From Roseomonas alba (GTDB taxonomy: Bacteria > Pseudomonadota > Alphaproteobacteria > Acetobacterales > Acetobacteraceae), in contig NZ_JAHYBZ010000005.1 of the NCBI RefSeq assembly GCF_019430885.1, forward strand, positions 1 to 64,000: 64,000 nt of DNA. Direction: 5' to 3'. This document shows, in pieces, positions 1 to 8,882 of this stretch. Within the stretch, counting starts at the first letter, position 1. The number at the start of each line of letters is the position of its first letter. Made by a program: the position numbers and the translations under genes. Below the pieces are notes generated by a model, which made no database searches, was not told the DNA's origin, and saw only the letters and a program-made list of their open reading frames with translations.

Positions 1-381
1 GGCGGGCGGGGTCGGCGGCGCGGCGGGTGCCGCGGGCGCCGGCGGCGGCGCGGGCTGGGGTGGCGGCGGTGCGGGCGGCGCGGCGATTTCGGGGGTCGGC
101 GCTTCCTCGGGCGCCTCGGCGCCACGCGGCGCCTGGTCGGCGCCTCCCTGGAACACGACGGCAAAGGAAGGCGGCGGAAGTTCTTGCTGCGGCTTGCTGC
201 GCGGGTCGATCTCGAGAAGGACCGCCAAAAAGAAAGCCAAATGCAGCAGCGCCGAGACCAGCGCCGACCAGCGCATCGTCCGCCGCGCACGGCGCCGCGT
301 CGCCAGGGGGCCTGGCGGCTCAGGCACCGAAAGCGCGGCGGGCGCTGGCGGCGGCTGGCGGTCTCGGGGGGACAGACGCAT
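1..381 (-). CDS. TonB-like energy transducer, N-terminal part (cut by window edge)
   Basis: The 127 codons visible run off the left edge without a stop. A basic N-terminal tail is followed by one membrane segment (about residues 41-57, ALVSALLHLAFFLAVLLEI) and then a proline/alanine-rich stretch beginning SFAVVFQGG. A single N-terminal anchor followed by a Pro-rich periplasmic spacer is the architecture of TonB and TolA, which carry proton-motive energy to outer-membrane receptors. The C-terminal domain that would separate TonB from TolA lies outside the window. The ATG at 381 is the only methionine before the membrane segment apart from one at residue 36. No ExbB/ExbD genes are visible here. 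Confidence 0.6.
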   Translation of the reverse strand, partial: MRLSPRDRQPPPAPAALSVPEPPGPLATRRRARRTMRWSALVSALLHLAFFLAVLLEIDPRSKPQQELPPPSFAVVFQGGADQAPRGAEAPEEAPTPEIAAPPAPPPPQPAPPPAPAAPAAPPTPPA

Positions 382-483
382 CGGGGGGTGAGGCAACCCT
401 TGGCAGATTGGACGGCGGAGACGCCGAATCGAGAATTCGACCGGGTTGCCGCGCTCGGATGCTCTGCTACACCAAGCGTGCGC

Positions 484-555
484 GCCGGGTTAGCACAGCG
501 GTAGTGCAGCGGTTTTGTAAACCGAAGGTCGGGGGTTCGAATCCCTCACCCGGCA
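484..555 (+). tRNA. tRNA-Thr (anticodon TGT)
   Basis: A 72-nt cloverleaf. The acceptor arm GCCGGGT (484-490) pairs with ACCCGGC (548-554), with discriminator A at 555. The D-arm carries GCACAGCGGTAGTGC. The anticodon loop TTTGTAA reads ACA codons, and the T-arm holds GGTTCGAATCC. The base pair at the foot of the anticodon stem is a G-A mismatch. The CCA tail is not encoded. No other tRNA gene was seen in the window. Confidence 0.95.
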
Positions 556-854
556 TGGCTTTCGGCTCCTCACCGCATTTCATGCAGTTCTGCGGACCCC
601 TAGCGGACCCTTCGGAAATTTTAGCTGCCGATCCAAGTCTGCTGACAAGGCCGCGCGGTGATCCGCCGCATCGGGCGCTTCTATGCATTCGGGCGATGCC
701 ATCTCCGGACTGTTGCGGGCCATCCGCCGGCTGATCGGTTGGGAGCTGATGCTGGTGCGCGCGCAGCCAGTGCGCCAGGTTCGCCCCTGTGGCGCACATT
801 GTGGAGAGGTTACTCAACCGATTATCCTTCACGCAATCGCGAGAGGGAACCCCC
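556..854. other. Intergenic stretch with no recognised gene
   Basis: About 300 bp between tRNA-Thr and the YajG-like gene. Reading frames across it give low-complexity, Arg/Pro-rich products with no domain and no ribosome site. No repeat, hairpin with a T-run or RNA gene was found. It presumably contains the promoter of the lipoprotein gene. Confidence 0.4.
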
Positions 855-1469
855 ATGCTGCGCTTCGTGGCCCCGCTTGTTCTTTTGCTTACCAGCGGCT
901 GTGCTTGGACGGTCGACAGCGTCGATATCCGGCGCCCCTCGACACCTGTTGTGGCCGTGCCTGGCGCCGATCGGATCATGGTCACGGTGACCACTTCCGA
1001 TGCCAGGCAGGAGCGCGAGATCAGCCACAAGAAGAACGGCTACGGCATGCGTGGCGCCGATATCATCGCGTCGAACGATGTCGTCGCGGAGGTCCGCGAA
1101 GGGATCGTTGAGATCCTGCGGGAGCAAGGGTTCAGAGATGGTCCTGGCGGGGCCACGATCCGAGTGGAGTTGTCGCGGTTCTACAGCACGTTCGACACGG
1201 GGTTTTGGTCAGCTACCGCCAATGCCCAGGTCACGGCCAGTGTGACCGTCGTCGCGGCAGACGGGCGCAATCTCTATGCGCGGGTGTTCAACGGCAATTA
1301 CCAGCTACCAAACGTGCAGATCATGAACGGCAGCAACGCTGCGAACGCCCTTCGTCCCGCTTTGGGCGGGCTACTTCGCCAGATCGCGGATGATCCGCAA
1401 TTGACCCGCGCACTGCTTCAGGCAGTGCCAGATGTTGAGCCCCCGTCGCGACGCAACCTTCGAAGCTAG
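855..1469 (+). CDS. YajG-like outer-membrane lipoprotein
   Basis: 204 residues. A short signal peptide ends in a lipobox (LLTSGC, Cys at about residue 15), so the mature protein should be acylated. The rest resembles the YajG family (Lipoprotein_16). It has an N-terminal strand VMVTV with a D-x-R motif, a helix with VVAEVREGIVEILREQGF, and a later segment of alternating strands (AQVTASVTVVAADG). The function of the family is unknown. An ATG with GAGAGGGAA just upstream sets the start; a longer frame begins 22 codons earlier but would bury the signal peptide. It stands alone between the tRNA gene and the convergent creC. Confidence 0.5.
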   Translation: MLRFVAPLVLLLTSGCAWTVDSVDIRRPSTPVVAVPGADRIMVTVTTSDARQEREISHKKNGYGMRGADIIASNDVVAEVREGIVEILREQGFRDGPGGATIRVELSRFYSTFDTGFWSATANAQVTASVTVVAADGRNLYARVFNGNYQLPNVQIMNGSNAANALRPALGGLLRQIADDPQLTRALLQAVPDVEPPSRRNLRS

Positions 1470-1711
1470 GCGGATCCCCCTGTCCTTCTGGTGCGGCTGT
1501 GATCGGGACGCCCTCTGATCGCGTCGGCGCGGGACGGTGATCGCCCCTCCCGCGGCTCGCGGCAGTGGCCCGCCAGTTTCCCGCCTGTTCACGGTCGCTG
1601 CCCATGGTGCCGGCATGCGACAGACCCTTCTCCGACTCGCCGCCCGTGCTTTGATCGGCTGCGGGGAGACCGACCCGGCCCACGGTTCGGCGCGCCCGTA
1701 GGCTCGGGTGC

Positions 1712-3277
1712 TTACCCCGCCGCGGGCAGCGTCAGCAGGAAGGCGGTGCCGCGTTCGGCCGGCGCCAGGGACAGTCGCCCGCCCACCGCCTCGGCGAGGC
1801 TGCGCGCAATGGCGAGGCCAAGCCCCGTGCCACCCGCCCCCCGCGCCGTGGTGAAGAAGCGATCGAAGATGCGCGCTGCATTCGCCGCCGAGATGCCGTG
1901 CCCGTCGTCGCGCACCGCCACCCGCGCCACGCCGTCTGCCACCGACCAGGCCACCGTGCAGCGCGCACCCGGCCCTGCGTGCTGCCGCACATTCTCGAAC
2001 AACATGCCGAGGATGCTGCGCAGTGCGTCCGGTGCGATCGCCGCCGTGACGCCCTGCGCCCCCGACAGCGAGACCAGGTCGCCATAAGTCGCGGCGGCCT
2101 CAACCGCCACCGTCGCCACATCGGCACGTTCCGGCGCATGGGCGCGCGGCGCCTCGGCACGGGCGAGTTCCAACAGCCGCCGCGTCAGTCGATCAAGCCG
2201 CGTCACATCCGCCATCGCCTGGTCCAGGAACGCGGCACGTTCCGCCGCGCTCATCGTCGCGCCATGGTCCTGCAGCAGTTCCAGTGCCCCGCGCAGCGCG
2301 GCGAGCGGCGTCTTGAACTCGTGGCTCACTGCCGTCGCGAACTCACCGATGTAGTCCGCGCGCCGTTCCAGCGTCTGAGCGATGCTGGCGATCGCGGCCG
2401 CAAGCTCATCCGCCTCGCGCACCGCGCTGCGGCGCAGGCGCCGAGGCTCCACGCGCGCCCCCGACGCCACCGCCCGCGCCTGATCCGCCACTGCCCGGAT
2501 CGGCCGGCTGACCGTAAAGGCGGTGAATCCCGCCAGCGCCGCCGCCACCGCCAGCAGCCCCAACGCCAGCGCCGCCAGTTCCCACCGCTTGCCATACAGC
2601 GCCTGCCGGATGGAGGACGGCGTGCGCGACAGCAGAACCGCCCCGATCACGTGATCCCCCGCCCGCACCGGCAGCGCGACGAACACCCGGAACGCCGCCG
2701 CCCGGCTGATGGAACCCGAACTCGCGACGTCCGCGACCTCGCGCCGCGCCCGGACCCGCGCGGCGGCCTCGCCGCTCAGCGCCGCCGCAACCTCCTCCAG
2801 CGCCAGCAGGGACAGCCCGCCCTCGCCGCCTGTGCTCGCCACCACCACGCCCGCCTCATCCGTCACGCGCATGGCCGCGAGGGTCACGCGCTGCGCCTCC
2901 GCCAGGACGGGCGTCAGCGCCGCCCCGGCGGCACGGGCGACGGCACTCGCCGGATCGGGAGGCGTCGCGGCATCGGGCGGCGGCGGGAGCATGGGGTCGC
3001 GCGCCAGGTCGAGCGTCGCATAGCGCGGCGCCCAGCCCTCCGGCTGCGGCCGCACCGGCAGGCTGGCGAGCAGGGATGGCGCCTCCGCTCCCGCCTCCTC
3101 CAGCCAGGCGACGCGATAGGCGGCGCCGATCACCGCCGCCTGGGCAACGAGCTCGGTTTCCGTCTGGCGGACGAGCGCGCTCTCATACAGGCGCAGCATC
3201 CACAACCCACCCAGCGGCAAGGCGAGCAGGACCAGATTCACCAACAGCAGGACGGTGCGGATGCGCGGCTTGGTCAT
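1712..3277 (-). CDS. creC: CreC-like sensor histidine kinase
   Basis: 521 residues. The first membrane segment is at residues 8-25 and a periplasmic sensor region follows. A second membrane segment leads into a HAMP-like linker (VSRPIRAVADQARAVASG). The phosphoacceptor box SHEFKTPLAALRG places His319. The ATP-binding domain has an N-box (LFENVRQHAG), a G1 box (DDGHGISAANAARIFDRFF) and a G2 box (GGTGLGLAIARSLAEAVGG). CreC is a metabolic sensor that phosphorylates CreB. The assignment rests on the neighbouring creB-like regulator and creD. The ATG at 3277 is chosen because the longer frame upstream runs into a repeat element. That element separates this gene from creB by about 585 bp, so co-transcription is uncertain. 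Confidence 0.7.
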   Translation of the reverse strand: MTKPRIRTVLLLVNLVLLALPLGGLWMLRLYESALVRQTETELVAQAAVIGAAYRVAWLEEAGAEAPSLLASLPVRPQPEGWAPRYATLDLARDPMLPPPPDAATPPDPASAVARAAGAALTPVLAEAQRVTLAAMRVTDEAGVVVASTGGEGGLSLLALEEVAAALSGEAAARVRARREVADVASSGSISRAAAFRVFVALPVRAGDHVIGAVLLSRTPSSIRQALYGKRWELAALALGLLAVAAALAGFTAFTVSRPIRAVADQARAVASGARVEPRRLRRSAVREADELAAAIASIAQTLERRADYIGEFATAVSHEFKTPLAALRGALELLQDHGATMSAAERAAFLDQAMADVTRLDRLTRRLLELARAEAPRAHAPERADVATVAVEAAATYGDLVSLSGAQGVTAAIAPDALRSILGMLFENVRQHAGPGARCTVAWSVADGVARVAVRDDGHGISAANAARIFDRFFTTARGAGGTGLGLAIARSLAEAVGGRLSLAPAERGTAFLLTLPAAG

Positions 3278-3295
3278 CGGTGGGCACTGGCGATT

Positions 3296-3797
3296 GGAGA
3301 GGGGCTCCGCCCCTCTCCAAACCTCTCCCCGCCAAAGGTCACAAGGCCTTTGGAAACCATCACTTGGCGCCGGGCGCGTCGGGGCGGCGCCATGGGAGAG
3401 CGAGCATTGGCGCGCGCCGCGCGGCGCGTCCGTCGCTGGCATGGTGCGGCCGCTCTCCCCAGTGCCGGATGGAGGTTCGCAGAAGCCCTTCTGATGACCC
3501 GGTTGCTTTCGCCGAGATACGAATCAGAGCGGCTCTGCCCCGCCGAACCACCGCGCCATCGGGGTCCCATGGACGGCGCTTCGCAACGCCGCAGGATGCC
3601 TGTGGATGCGGGACATCCTGGACCGCAATCACTTCGCACCGGATCTGACGGACAAGCCTCGCCCGCCAGGCGCGCTTCGTGCGCAAATGCGGACTTCGGC
3701 GCCATTCCGACAGGAGCGCACGGCGCCAGGTCGAGGTTTCCAAAGGCCTTTCGGCCTTTGGTGGGGTGAGGTTCGGAGAGGGGCAAAGCCCCTCTCC
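3296..3797. repeat. Intergenic inverted-end repeat, copy 1 (MITE-like)
   Basis: Both ends carry the same roughly 75-bp block in opposite orientation. Each block starts with a hairpin GGAGAGGGGC-NNN-GCCCCTCTCC (3296-3318 at left, 3775-3797 at right). A C-rich linker follows, then a second hairpin built on CCAAAGG / GGCCTTTGG and the sequence GGCGCC. The roughly 350-bp interior has no convincing gene. It fills the gap between the creB stop (66 bp away) and the creC start (18 bp away). Related copies lie at 8379-8865, 14480-14835, 22613-22868, 30750-30774, 32575-32825 and near 40073. Confidence 0.75.
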
Positions 3798-3862
3798 GTC
3801 GCCCGACGCGCACAGAACATCCACCTCGCGGAAGTGCCGCCAGCGGACCCCCGCTCATCGCC

Positions 3863-4546
3863 TCAGTCGCCACGTCGAAAGCGATAGCCCAGCCCGTGCA
3901 CCGTCTCGATCGGCGTCGCCTCCACCGCGGCCAGCTTCGCCCGCAGGTGCCGCACATGGCTGTCGACCGTGCGGTCGCTGACGATACGCGCATCGGCATG
4001 TGCGGCGGCCATCAGCACGTCGCGCGTGAAGACGCGCCCGGGATGCGCGGCCATGGCGTGCAGCAGGCGGAACTCGGTGACGGTCAGCGGGATGGACTGG
4101 TCGCCCCAGCGCGCCTCGAAGCGTTCGAGGTCGAGGCTCAGAGCCCCGCGACGCAGCGGTGCGGCGGCCGGCGGCACAGCGCGGCCGTCGCGGCGACGCA
4201 GCACCGCTCGCACGCGGGCGACCAGCTCGCGTGGGCTGAAGGGCTTGGTCATGTAGTCGTCGCCGCCGAGCTCGAGCCCCAGCACGCGATCGAGTTCCTC
4301 GTCGCGCGAGGAGAGGAAGATGATCGGCACGTCGCTGTCGCGGCGCAGGCGGCGACACAGCTCCGTCCCGTCCATCTCCGGCATCATGACGTCGAGCACG
4401 AGCAGGTCCGGCTTTTCTCGTGCCACCAGGTCGAGCGCCGCGGCGCCGTCGGCGGCTTCCAGCACCGTCAGCCCATCACGCGCCAGGGCGAAGCGGATGA
4501 CGTTGCGGATATGCGGATCGTCATCGGCGATCAGGATGGTCGGCAT
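3863..4546 (-). CDS. creB: CreB-like response regulator (OmpR/PhoB family)
   Basis: 227 residues. An N-terminal receiver domain (residues 1-120) has the acidic pair D9/D10, phosphoacceptor D52 in VLDVMMPEMDG and K101 in MTKPFSPRELV. It is followed by a winged-helix DNA-binding domain (about residues 130-225) ending LGYRFRRGD. Start ATG at 4546: the frame continues upstream but the receiver fold begins directly with MPTILIADDD. It is divergent from creD, and its partner kinase lies downstream on the same strand. A TGCAC-N6-TGCAC direct repeat in the shared promoter region has the geometry of an E. coli cre tag. Confidence 0.75.
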   Translation of the reverse strand: MPTILIADDDPHIRNVIRFALARDGLTVLEAADGAAALDLVAREKPDLLVLDVMMPEMDGTELCRRLRRDSDVPIIFLSSRDEELDRVLGLELGGDDYMTKPFSPRELVARVRAVLRRRDGRAVPPAAAPLRRGALSLDLERFEARWGDQSIPLTVTEFRLLHAMAAHPGRVFTRDVLMAAAHADARIVSDRTVDSHVRHLRAKLAAVEATPIETVHGLGYRFRRGD

Positions 4547-4567
4547 AGGGGTGCGGTCGCCGTGGTC

Positions 4568-4584
4568 TGCACCGTATTTGCACC
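4568..4584. promoter_or_regulatory. Candidate CreB-type tandem half-sites
   Basis: TGCACC at 4568-4573 is repeated at 4579-4584, an 11-bp period. This reads as TGCAC-N6-TGCAC, against the E. coli cre tag TTCAC-N6-TTCAC. It lies in the 131-bp region between the divergent creB and creD starts, 22 bp upstream of creB and 94 bp upstream of creD. One base per half-site differs from the E. coli motif, so the assignment is inference from spacing and position. Confidence 0.4.
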
Positions 4585-4677
4585 AAACATCCTGCGCGGC
4601 TGCAAGGGCGCGACACAGCCGCTGCATGCGGCGGCGGCAGGGTGATCGGGCAACCCGGAGACAGGGAACCCGACCGC

Positions 4678-5991
4678 ATGTCCGACACCATGGACCTGGC
4701 TGACACGCCGCAAGCCGCGCCCGACAAGCCCCTCATCGGCCCAGCGGGGCTGAAGATCGCGATGATCTGCGCCATCATGGCGGGGCTGCTGATCCCGCAA
4801 TTCCTCGTCTCGAACCTGGTCGCCGAACGTGAACAGCGACAGGAGGACGCGCGGCAGGAGATCAGCCTGGCCTGGGGCCGCGCGCAGACGGTGCTGGGGC
4901 CGCTGCTCGCCGTCCCCTATCGCAGCCCCAGTCTGCGTAGCCCGGATGGCTGGGAACGCGGCACCCTCGCCATCCCGGCAAGCGACCTCGCCATGACTGC
5001 GACGCTCGCCCCCGAACGCCGCCGGCGCGGCCTGTTCGAGGCTGCCGTCTACACCGCGCGCATCGAGATCTCCGGCCGCTTCGGCGATATCGCGGAGGCC
5101 CTGCCGTCCGAGGCGGAACTCGACTGGCGCGGTGCCTTCCTCGTCACGGCGGCGAGCGATCAGCGGCCTTCGACGGAGGCGCCAAGCCTGCGCTGGGGCG
5201 ACCGAACCCTGACCGCGCGCGGCGACGGCGCCGCACAGTGCCGCGGGATGGATGAGCTGCGCTGGCCGCTCGACCTGGACGGTCCGCCGGTCCCCGGCAG
5301 CAGCTTCAGCGGTACGATGGAACTGCGCGGCACCGGCTCCCTGGAATTCGTCCCCGTCGCACAGCGCGCGCGCTTCACCGCGCAGAGCGATTGGAACACG
5401 CCGAGCTATGTCGGTGCCGGCCTGCCGCTGCGCGCCACGTCGGACGAGACCGGCTTCCGCGCCGAATGGGCCGGCGGCCGGGCCGAACGTGCCATGCGCC
5501 TGCCCGCGACCTTCTGCGCCGGCACGATCGGCCTGCCCGCCGCCATGGGCGTCGCGCTGCTGGAACCCGTGCAGACCTACCGCATGATCCAGCGCAGCGC
5601 GAAATACGCGGCACTCTTCGTGCTGCTCGCCATGATGGTTTATTGGCTGTTCGAGCTGACGGCAGGGCTGCACATCCATCTGGTGCAGTATGGGCTGCTC
5701 GGCCTGTCGATGGTGCTGTTCCCGCTGCTGCTGCTTGCCATCGCCGAACCGGCGGGCTTCGGCTTGGCCTATGCGATCAGCACGGCAATGGTGATGGGCC
5801 AGGCGAGCCTCTACACAGCCGCGGTGACCGGCCGGGCGCGGCTGGCGGTGATCTTCGCCGGCGTGCTCGCGGCGCTGTTCGGCTTTCTCTATGTGGTGCT
5901 GCGGCTGGAAAGCCTTGCGCTCCTCGCCGGCGCGCTGGTGCTGTTTGCCATGCTGTCGGCGGTAATGGTCGGGACCCGGCGACTGGGGTGA
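4678..5991 (+). CDS. creD: CreD-like inner-membrane protein
   Basis: 437 residues, close to the usual length of CreD. One membrane segment near residues 27-45 is followed by a long periplasmic region of about 270 residues. Five or six membrane segments fill the C-terminal part (about residues 308-430). CreD is the strongly induced output of CreBC in E. coli and is linked to envelope integrity and beta-lactam response; its biochemistry is unknown. The ATG at 4678 has a GGAGACAGGG ribosome site; a GTG 36 bp upstream is possible. It is divergent from creB and ends 11 bp from the convergent lpxK stop. Confidence 0.75.
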   Translation: MSDTMDLADTPQAAPDKPLIGPAGLKIAMICAIMAGLLIPQFLVSNLVAEREQRQEDARQEISLAWGRAQTVLGPLLAVPYRSPSLRSPDGWERGTLAIPASDLAMTATLAPERRRRGLFEAAVYTARIEISGRFGDIAEALPSEAELDWRGAFLVTAASDQRPSTEAPSLRWGDRTLTARGDGAAQCRGMDELRWPLDLDGPPVPGSSFSGTMELRGTGSLEFVPVAQRARFTAQSDWNTPSYVGAGLPLRATSDETGFRAEWAGGRAERAMRLPATFCAGTIGLPAAMGVALLEPVQTYRMIQRSAKYAALFVLLAMMVYWLFELTAGLHIHLVQYGLLGLSMVLFPLLLLAIAEPAGFGLAYAISTAMVMGQASLYTAAVTGRARLAVIFAGVLAALFGFLYVVLRLESLALLAGALVLFAMLSAVMVGTRRLG

Positions 5992-6002
5992 GGGGCAGCA
6001 GC

Positions 6003-6992
6003 CTACGCCGGTACCGGCACGCGGGCTGCGATCGGGTCCAGCAATTGCTCGATCGCGACCGGTTCATCCCATTCCAGCCGCACCGTCACCACGGTCACGC
6101 GGTTGCGGAAGGCGGGCGGGATGCGCACGAAATCCTTGCGCGTCGTCACCGGGGTGGCGCGCAGGCTTTCCGCTTCGGCCAGCAGGTCGCGCAGGTCGCC
6201 TTCGTCGAAGGGATAGTGGTCGGCATAGGCCTGGCGACCGGCGAGGAAGGCCCCGGTCTCCTGCAGCGTCGCGAAGAACTTGCGCGGATTGGCGATGCCG
6301 CAGAACGCGAACACCGGCTGGCCGGCGAGCAGCTCGCCCTCCGGTCCCGGGACCAGCTTCGCCCGCAGCACCGGCAGGCCGGGCGGAAGCTGCGCCAGCG
6401 CATCGGTTTCATCCGTGCCGATCAGCACGGCGGCGCGGGCGCGGGCGGCGGCGGCGGCCACGGGTTCGCGCAGCGGTCCGGCCGGAATCACGCGGCCATT
6501 GCCGAAACCGTAGGACCCGTCGACGACCAGCAGCGACAGATCCTTCTCGAGCGTCGGGTTCTGCAGCCCATCATCCATGACGATGGCCTGCGCCCCGGCA
6601 GCGACCGCGGCACGCGCACCGGCGCCGCGATCCGCGGCGACCCAGGTCGGGCGTTCGGCGGCGAGCAGCAGAGCCTCGTCACCCACCGCGGTGCTGTCGT
6701 GCACCGCCGGATCGACCCGCGTGGGCGCCTTGATCCGCCCACCATAGCCGCGCATCAGGAAATGCGCGTTGATCCCGCGATTGCCGAGCCGCCGTCCGAT
6801 ATCGAGCGCGACCGTGGTCTTCCCGGCGCCACCGGCCGTGGCATTGCCGCAGCAGATGACCGGCACCGGCGCCTGCCAGCCGGTGCGGGTCATCCTCCGC
6901 GCCGTCGCGGCAGCATAGAGGGCAGAGAAGGGCGAGAGCAGGATCGGCGCGAGCCCCCCATTCCCGCCGCTCCAGAACTCGGGAGCGCGCAT
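6003..6992 (-). CDS. lpxK: Tetraacyldisaccharide 4'-kinase (LpxK)
   Basis: 329 residues, typical for LpxK. The Walker A loop GNATAGGAGKTT lies at residues 49-60, followed by DIGRRLGNRGINAHFLMRGYGG. The DDGLQNPTLEKDLSLLVVDG segment is characteristic of the family. The enzyme phosphorylates the 4' position of the lipid A disaccharide at the inner face of the cytoplasmic membrane; the N-terminal segment (about residues 13-30) is the membrane-associating helix. It starts 14 bp after the waaA stop, so the two are surely co-transcribed. This is a single-copy essential step in lipid A synthesis. Confidence 0.92.
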   Translation of the reverse strand: MRAPEFWSGGNGGLAPILLSPFSALYAAATARRMTRTGWQAPVPVICCGNATAGGAGKTTVALDIGRRLGNRGINAHFLMRGYGGRIKAPTRVDPAVHDSTAVGDEALLLAAERPTWVAADRGAGARAAVAAGAQAIVMDDGLQNPTLEKDLSLLVVDGSYGFGNGRVIPAGPLREPVAAAAARARAAVLIGTDETDALAQLPPGLPVLRAKLVPGPEGELLAGQPVFAFCGIANPRKFFATLQETGAFLAGRQAYADHYPFDEGDLRDLLAEAESLRATPVTTRKDFVRIPPAFRNRVTVVTVRLEWDEPVAIEQLLDPIAARVPVPA

Positions 6993-7006
6993 CTGGTCCT
7001 GTCGTC

Positions 7007-8365
7007 CTAAATCCCCGACTCCGGCGCACCGGATTGTTCCGGCAACGCCATCGCCCCACCTGCCGGCCCGGCGGCCGGCGCTTCCCGCAGGGACAGCAGC
7101 GGCAGCAGCGCCGCGGCGATCCGTTCGGGCAATCCGGCCTCCTCGGCCGCCATCCCGGCGGCGGCCTCGGCCTGAGACCGCCCCCGGTCCGGTACCGTTA
7201 GCATGGCGTTCACCGCTTCGGCCAGTGCGGCCGCGGGGTCTGTTCCGGCATCGATCCAGGTCACTCCCCCGACCCTGTCGAGCCGGTCATAGACCTCGAC
7301 GAAATTCCCGATATGCGGCCCGACCAGGACAGGGCAGCCAAGCCGCGCCGGTTCCAGCGGATTCTGCCCGCCATGCGGCACCAGGGACCCGCCCACGAAG
7401 GCCGTCGCCGCGAGGCGATAGAACAGCCCGAGCTCCCCCAGCGTGTCGGCCACCAGGATGGCGGTTTCCGGCCCCGGGTCCTGGCCGGCAGCCCGTCGCG
7501 CCACGGGCAGGTCCGCGGCGAGCGCGGCAATCTCGGCGCCCCGTTCGGGGTGGCGCGGCACGATGATGGTGAGGAGGTCCGGCCATCGTTCGGCCAGGTG
7601 GCGATGGGCGGCGACGGCCATCGTCTCCTCGCCCGGATGGGTGCTGGCCGCGAGCCAGACCGGACGATCGCCCAGCAGGCCGCGCATCCGGGCAAGCTCC
7701 GCCCCATCCACCGGCAGCGGCGGCGCCGCGTATTTCAGGTTGCCCCAGCTTTGCGCCGAGGCGCCCAGGGCCCGGAACCGCGCGGCGTCGGCCTCGGTCT
7801 GCGCCAGCACCATCCGGAACGATTGCAGGACGCCGCGCGCGAAACCCGGCGCGCGGCCCCACCAGCGCGCCGAGATCTCGGACATCCGCCCGTTGACCAG
7901 CGCCAATGGCACGCCGCGCGCCTGCGCCGCCGCGATCAGGTTCGGCCACAGTTCGGATTCGACGAAAACCGCGGCGTTGGGCCGCCATCCGTCGAGGAAG
8001 CGCCCCACCCAGCGCGGCACATCGAGCGGCACGAAGCGATGGATCATGCGCGGCGCCAGCGCCGGCGGCACCCGGCGGCCCAGCAGCGTCGCCGAAGTCA
8101 CCGTCCCGGTGGTGACGAGGAAGGAAAGCGTCGGCGCGGCCCCACCCAGGGCTTCCAGCAGAGGCAGCAGGGACAGCATTTCCCCAACGCTCGCGGCATG
8201 GAGCCAGAGCAATGGTCCCGGCGGCCGCGCGGCCTCGGCGCCGAAGCGTTCCGGGAGCCGATCGAGCAGCTCCTTGCCGCGCCGGACACGACGGCGGAGA
8301 TAGGTTGGCACCAGGGGCGAGGCCGCGATGGCGAGCCAGTGCCAGGCGCAGGCGACTGGGCTCAT
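7007..8365 (-). CDS. waaA: 3-deoxy-D-manno-octulosonic acid transferase (WaaA/KdtA)
   Basis: 452 residues. It has an N-terminal membrane anchor (residues 8-22), then the conserved LWLHAASVGE with catalytic Glu62. The Rossmann-like donor half contains LVTTGTVTSA, NGRMSEISARWW and the GG-rich FVGGSLVPHGGQNPLEPA near the C-terminus. WaaA transfers Kdo from CMP-Kdo to lipid IVA. The start at ATG 8365 fits the family N-terminus, but there is no strong ribosome site because a repeat element begins 13 bp upstream. It precedes lpxK and follows the DUF374 acyltransferase, the usual alphaproteobacterial order. Confidence 0.9.
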   Translation of the reverse strand: MSPVACAWHWLAIAASPLVPTYLRRRVRRGKELLDRLPERFGAEAARPPGPLLWLHAASVGEMLSLLPLLEALGGAAPTLSFLVTTGTVTSATLLGRRVPPALAPRMIHRFVPLDVPRWVGRFLDGWRPNAAVFVESELWPNLIAAAQARGVPLALVNGRMSEISARWWGRAPGFARGVLQSFRMVLAQTEADAARFRALGASAQSWGNLKYAAPPLPVDGAELARMRGLLGDRPVWLAASTHPGEETMAVAAHRHLAERWPDLLTIIVPRHPERGAEIAALAADLPVARRAAGQDPGPETAILVADTLGELGLFYRLAATAFVGGSLVPHGGQNPLEPARLGCPVLVGPHIGNFVEVYDRLDRVGGVTWIDAGTDPAAALAEAVNAMLTVPDRGRSQAEAAAGMAAEEAGLPERIAAALLPLLSLREAPAAGPAGGAMALPEQSGAPESGI

Positions 8366-8378
8366 CGGGCGCGCCCTT

Positions 8379-8865
8379 GGAGGGGCCCTACCCCTCCAAA
8401 CCACCCCGCCAGAGGTCCACGGCCTTTGGAAGCCGTGACCTGGCGCCGGGCTCCGTGGGCAAGCCCGGCGACCGGACCCGCACTGCGGCACGGAACGCGT
8501 TGCGGGAACGCGAAATGTCCGCCCCGCGCGGCGCCCAAGAGGAATCTTCCAGGGCCCTTCTGACGGCCTCGATGCTGCTGCCGGAGGACATTGGAGGGGC
8601 TCGCCCCCCCCAAACCACCCCGCCACGGGCTTCCCATCGACGTTGCTTTGCAGCGCCAATGGGTGCCCCTGGTGCTTGGAGCCCTTGCAGCGCGGGAACC
8701 TGGCGCCGGGCAGAAAGCGCCGGCCGTTCGCCTCGAAGCGCGCTCTGCGCGCAAACGCGAGTCTCGGTGCTTCTCCCGCCAGGACCGCACAGCGCCAAGT
8801 ATCGGTTTCCAAAGGCCCTGTGGCCTTTGGTGGGGTGAGGTCCGGAGAGGGGCAAAGCCCCTCAC
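8379..8865. repeat. Intergenic inverted-end repeat, copy 2
   Basis: Same family as 3296-3797. The left end has GGAGGGG-N5-CCCCTCC (8379-8397), then CCACCCCGCCA and GGCCTTTGG. The right end (about 8790-8865) carries the CCAAAGG / GGCCTTTGG unit and GGAGAGGGGCAAAGCCCCTC. A third, internal hairpin unit of the same type begins at about 8590. The element lies 17 bp beyond the DUF374 stop and 13 bp before the waaA start, inside an otherwise conserved operon. The interior shows no supported gene. Confidence 0.75.
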
Positions 8866-8882
8866 CGCTGCGCGCGCCCCAT

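Noticed and set aside
1898..3769. Long plus-strand frame opposite creC
   Set aside because: It mirrors the sensor kinase gene and runs through the repeat. The product is Arg/His-rich with no domain, the usual antisense shadow at high GC.
3278..3862. Small frames inside the repeat between creB and creC
   Set aside because: Several frames of 60-190 codons exist on both strands but lie over the inverted ends, change between copies and have no ribosome site.
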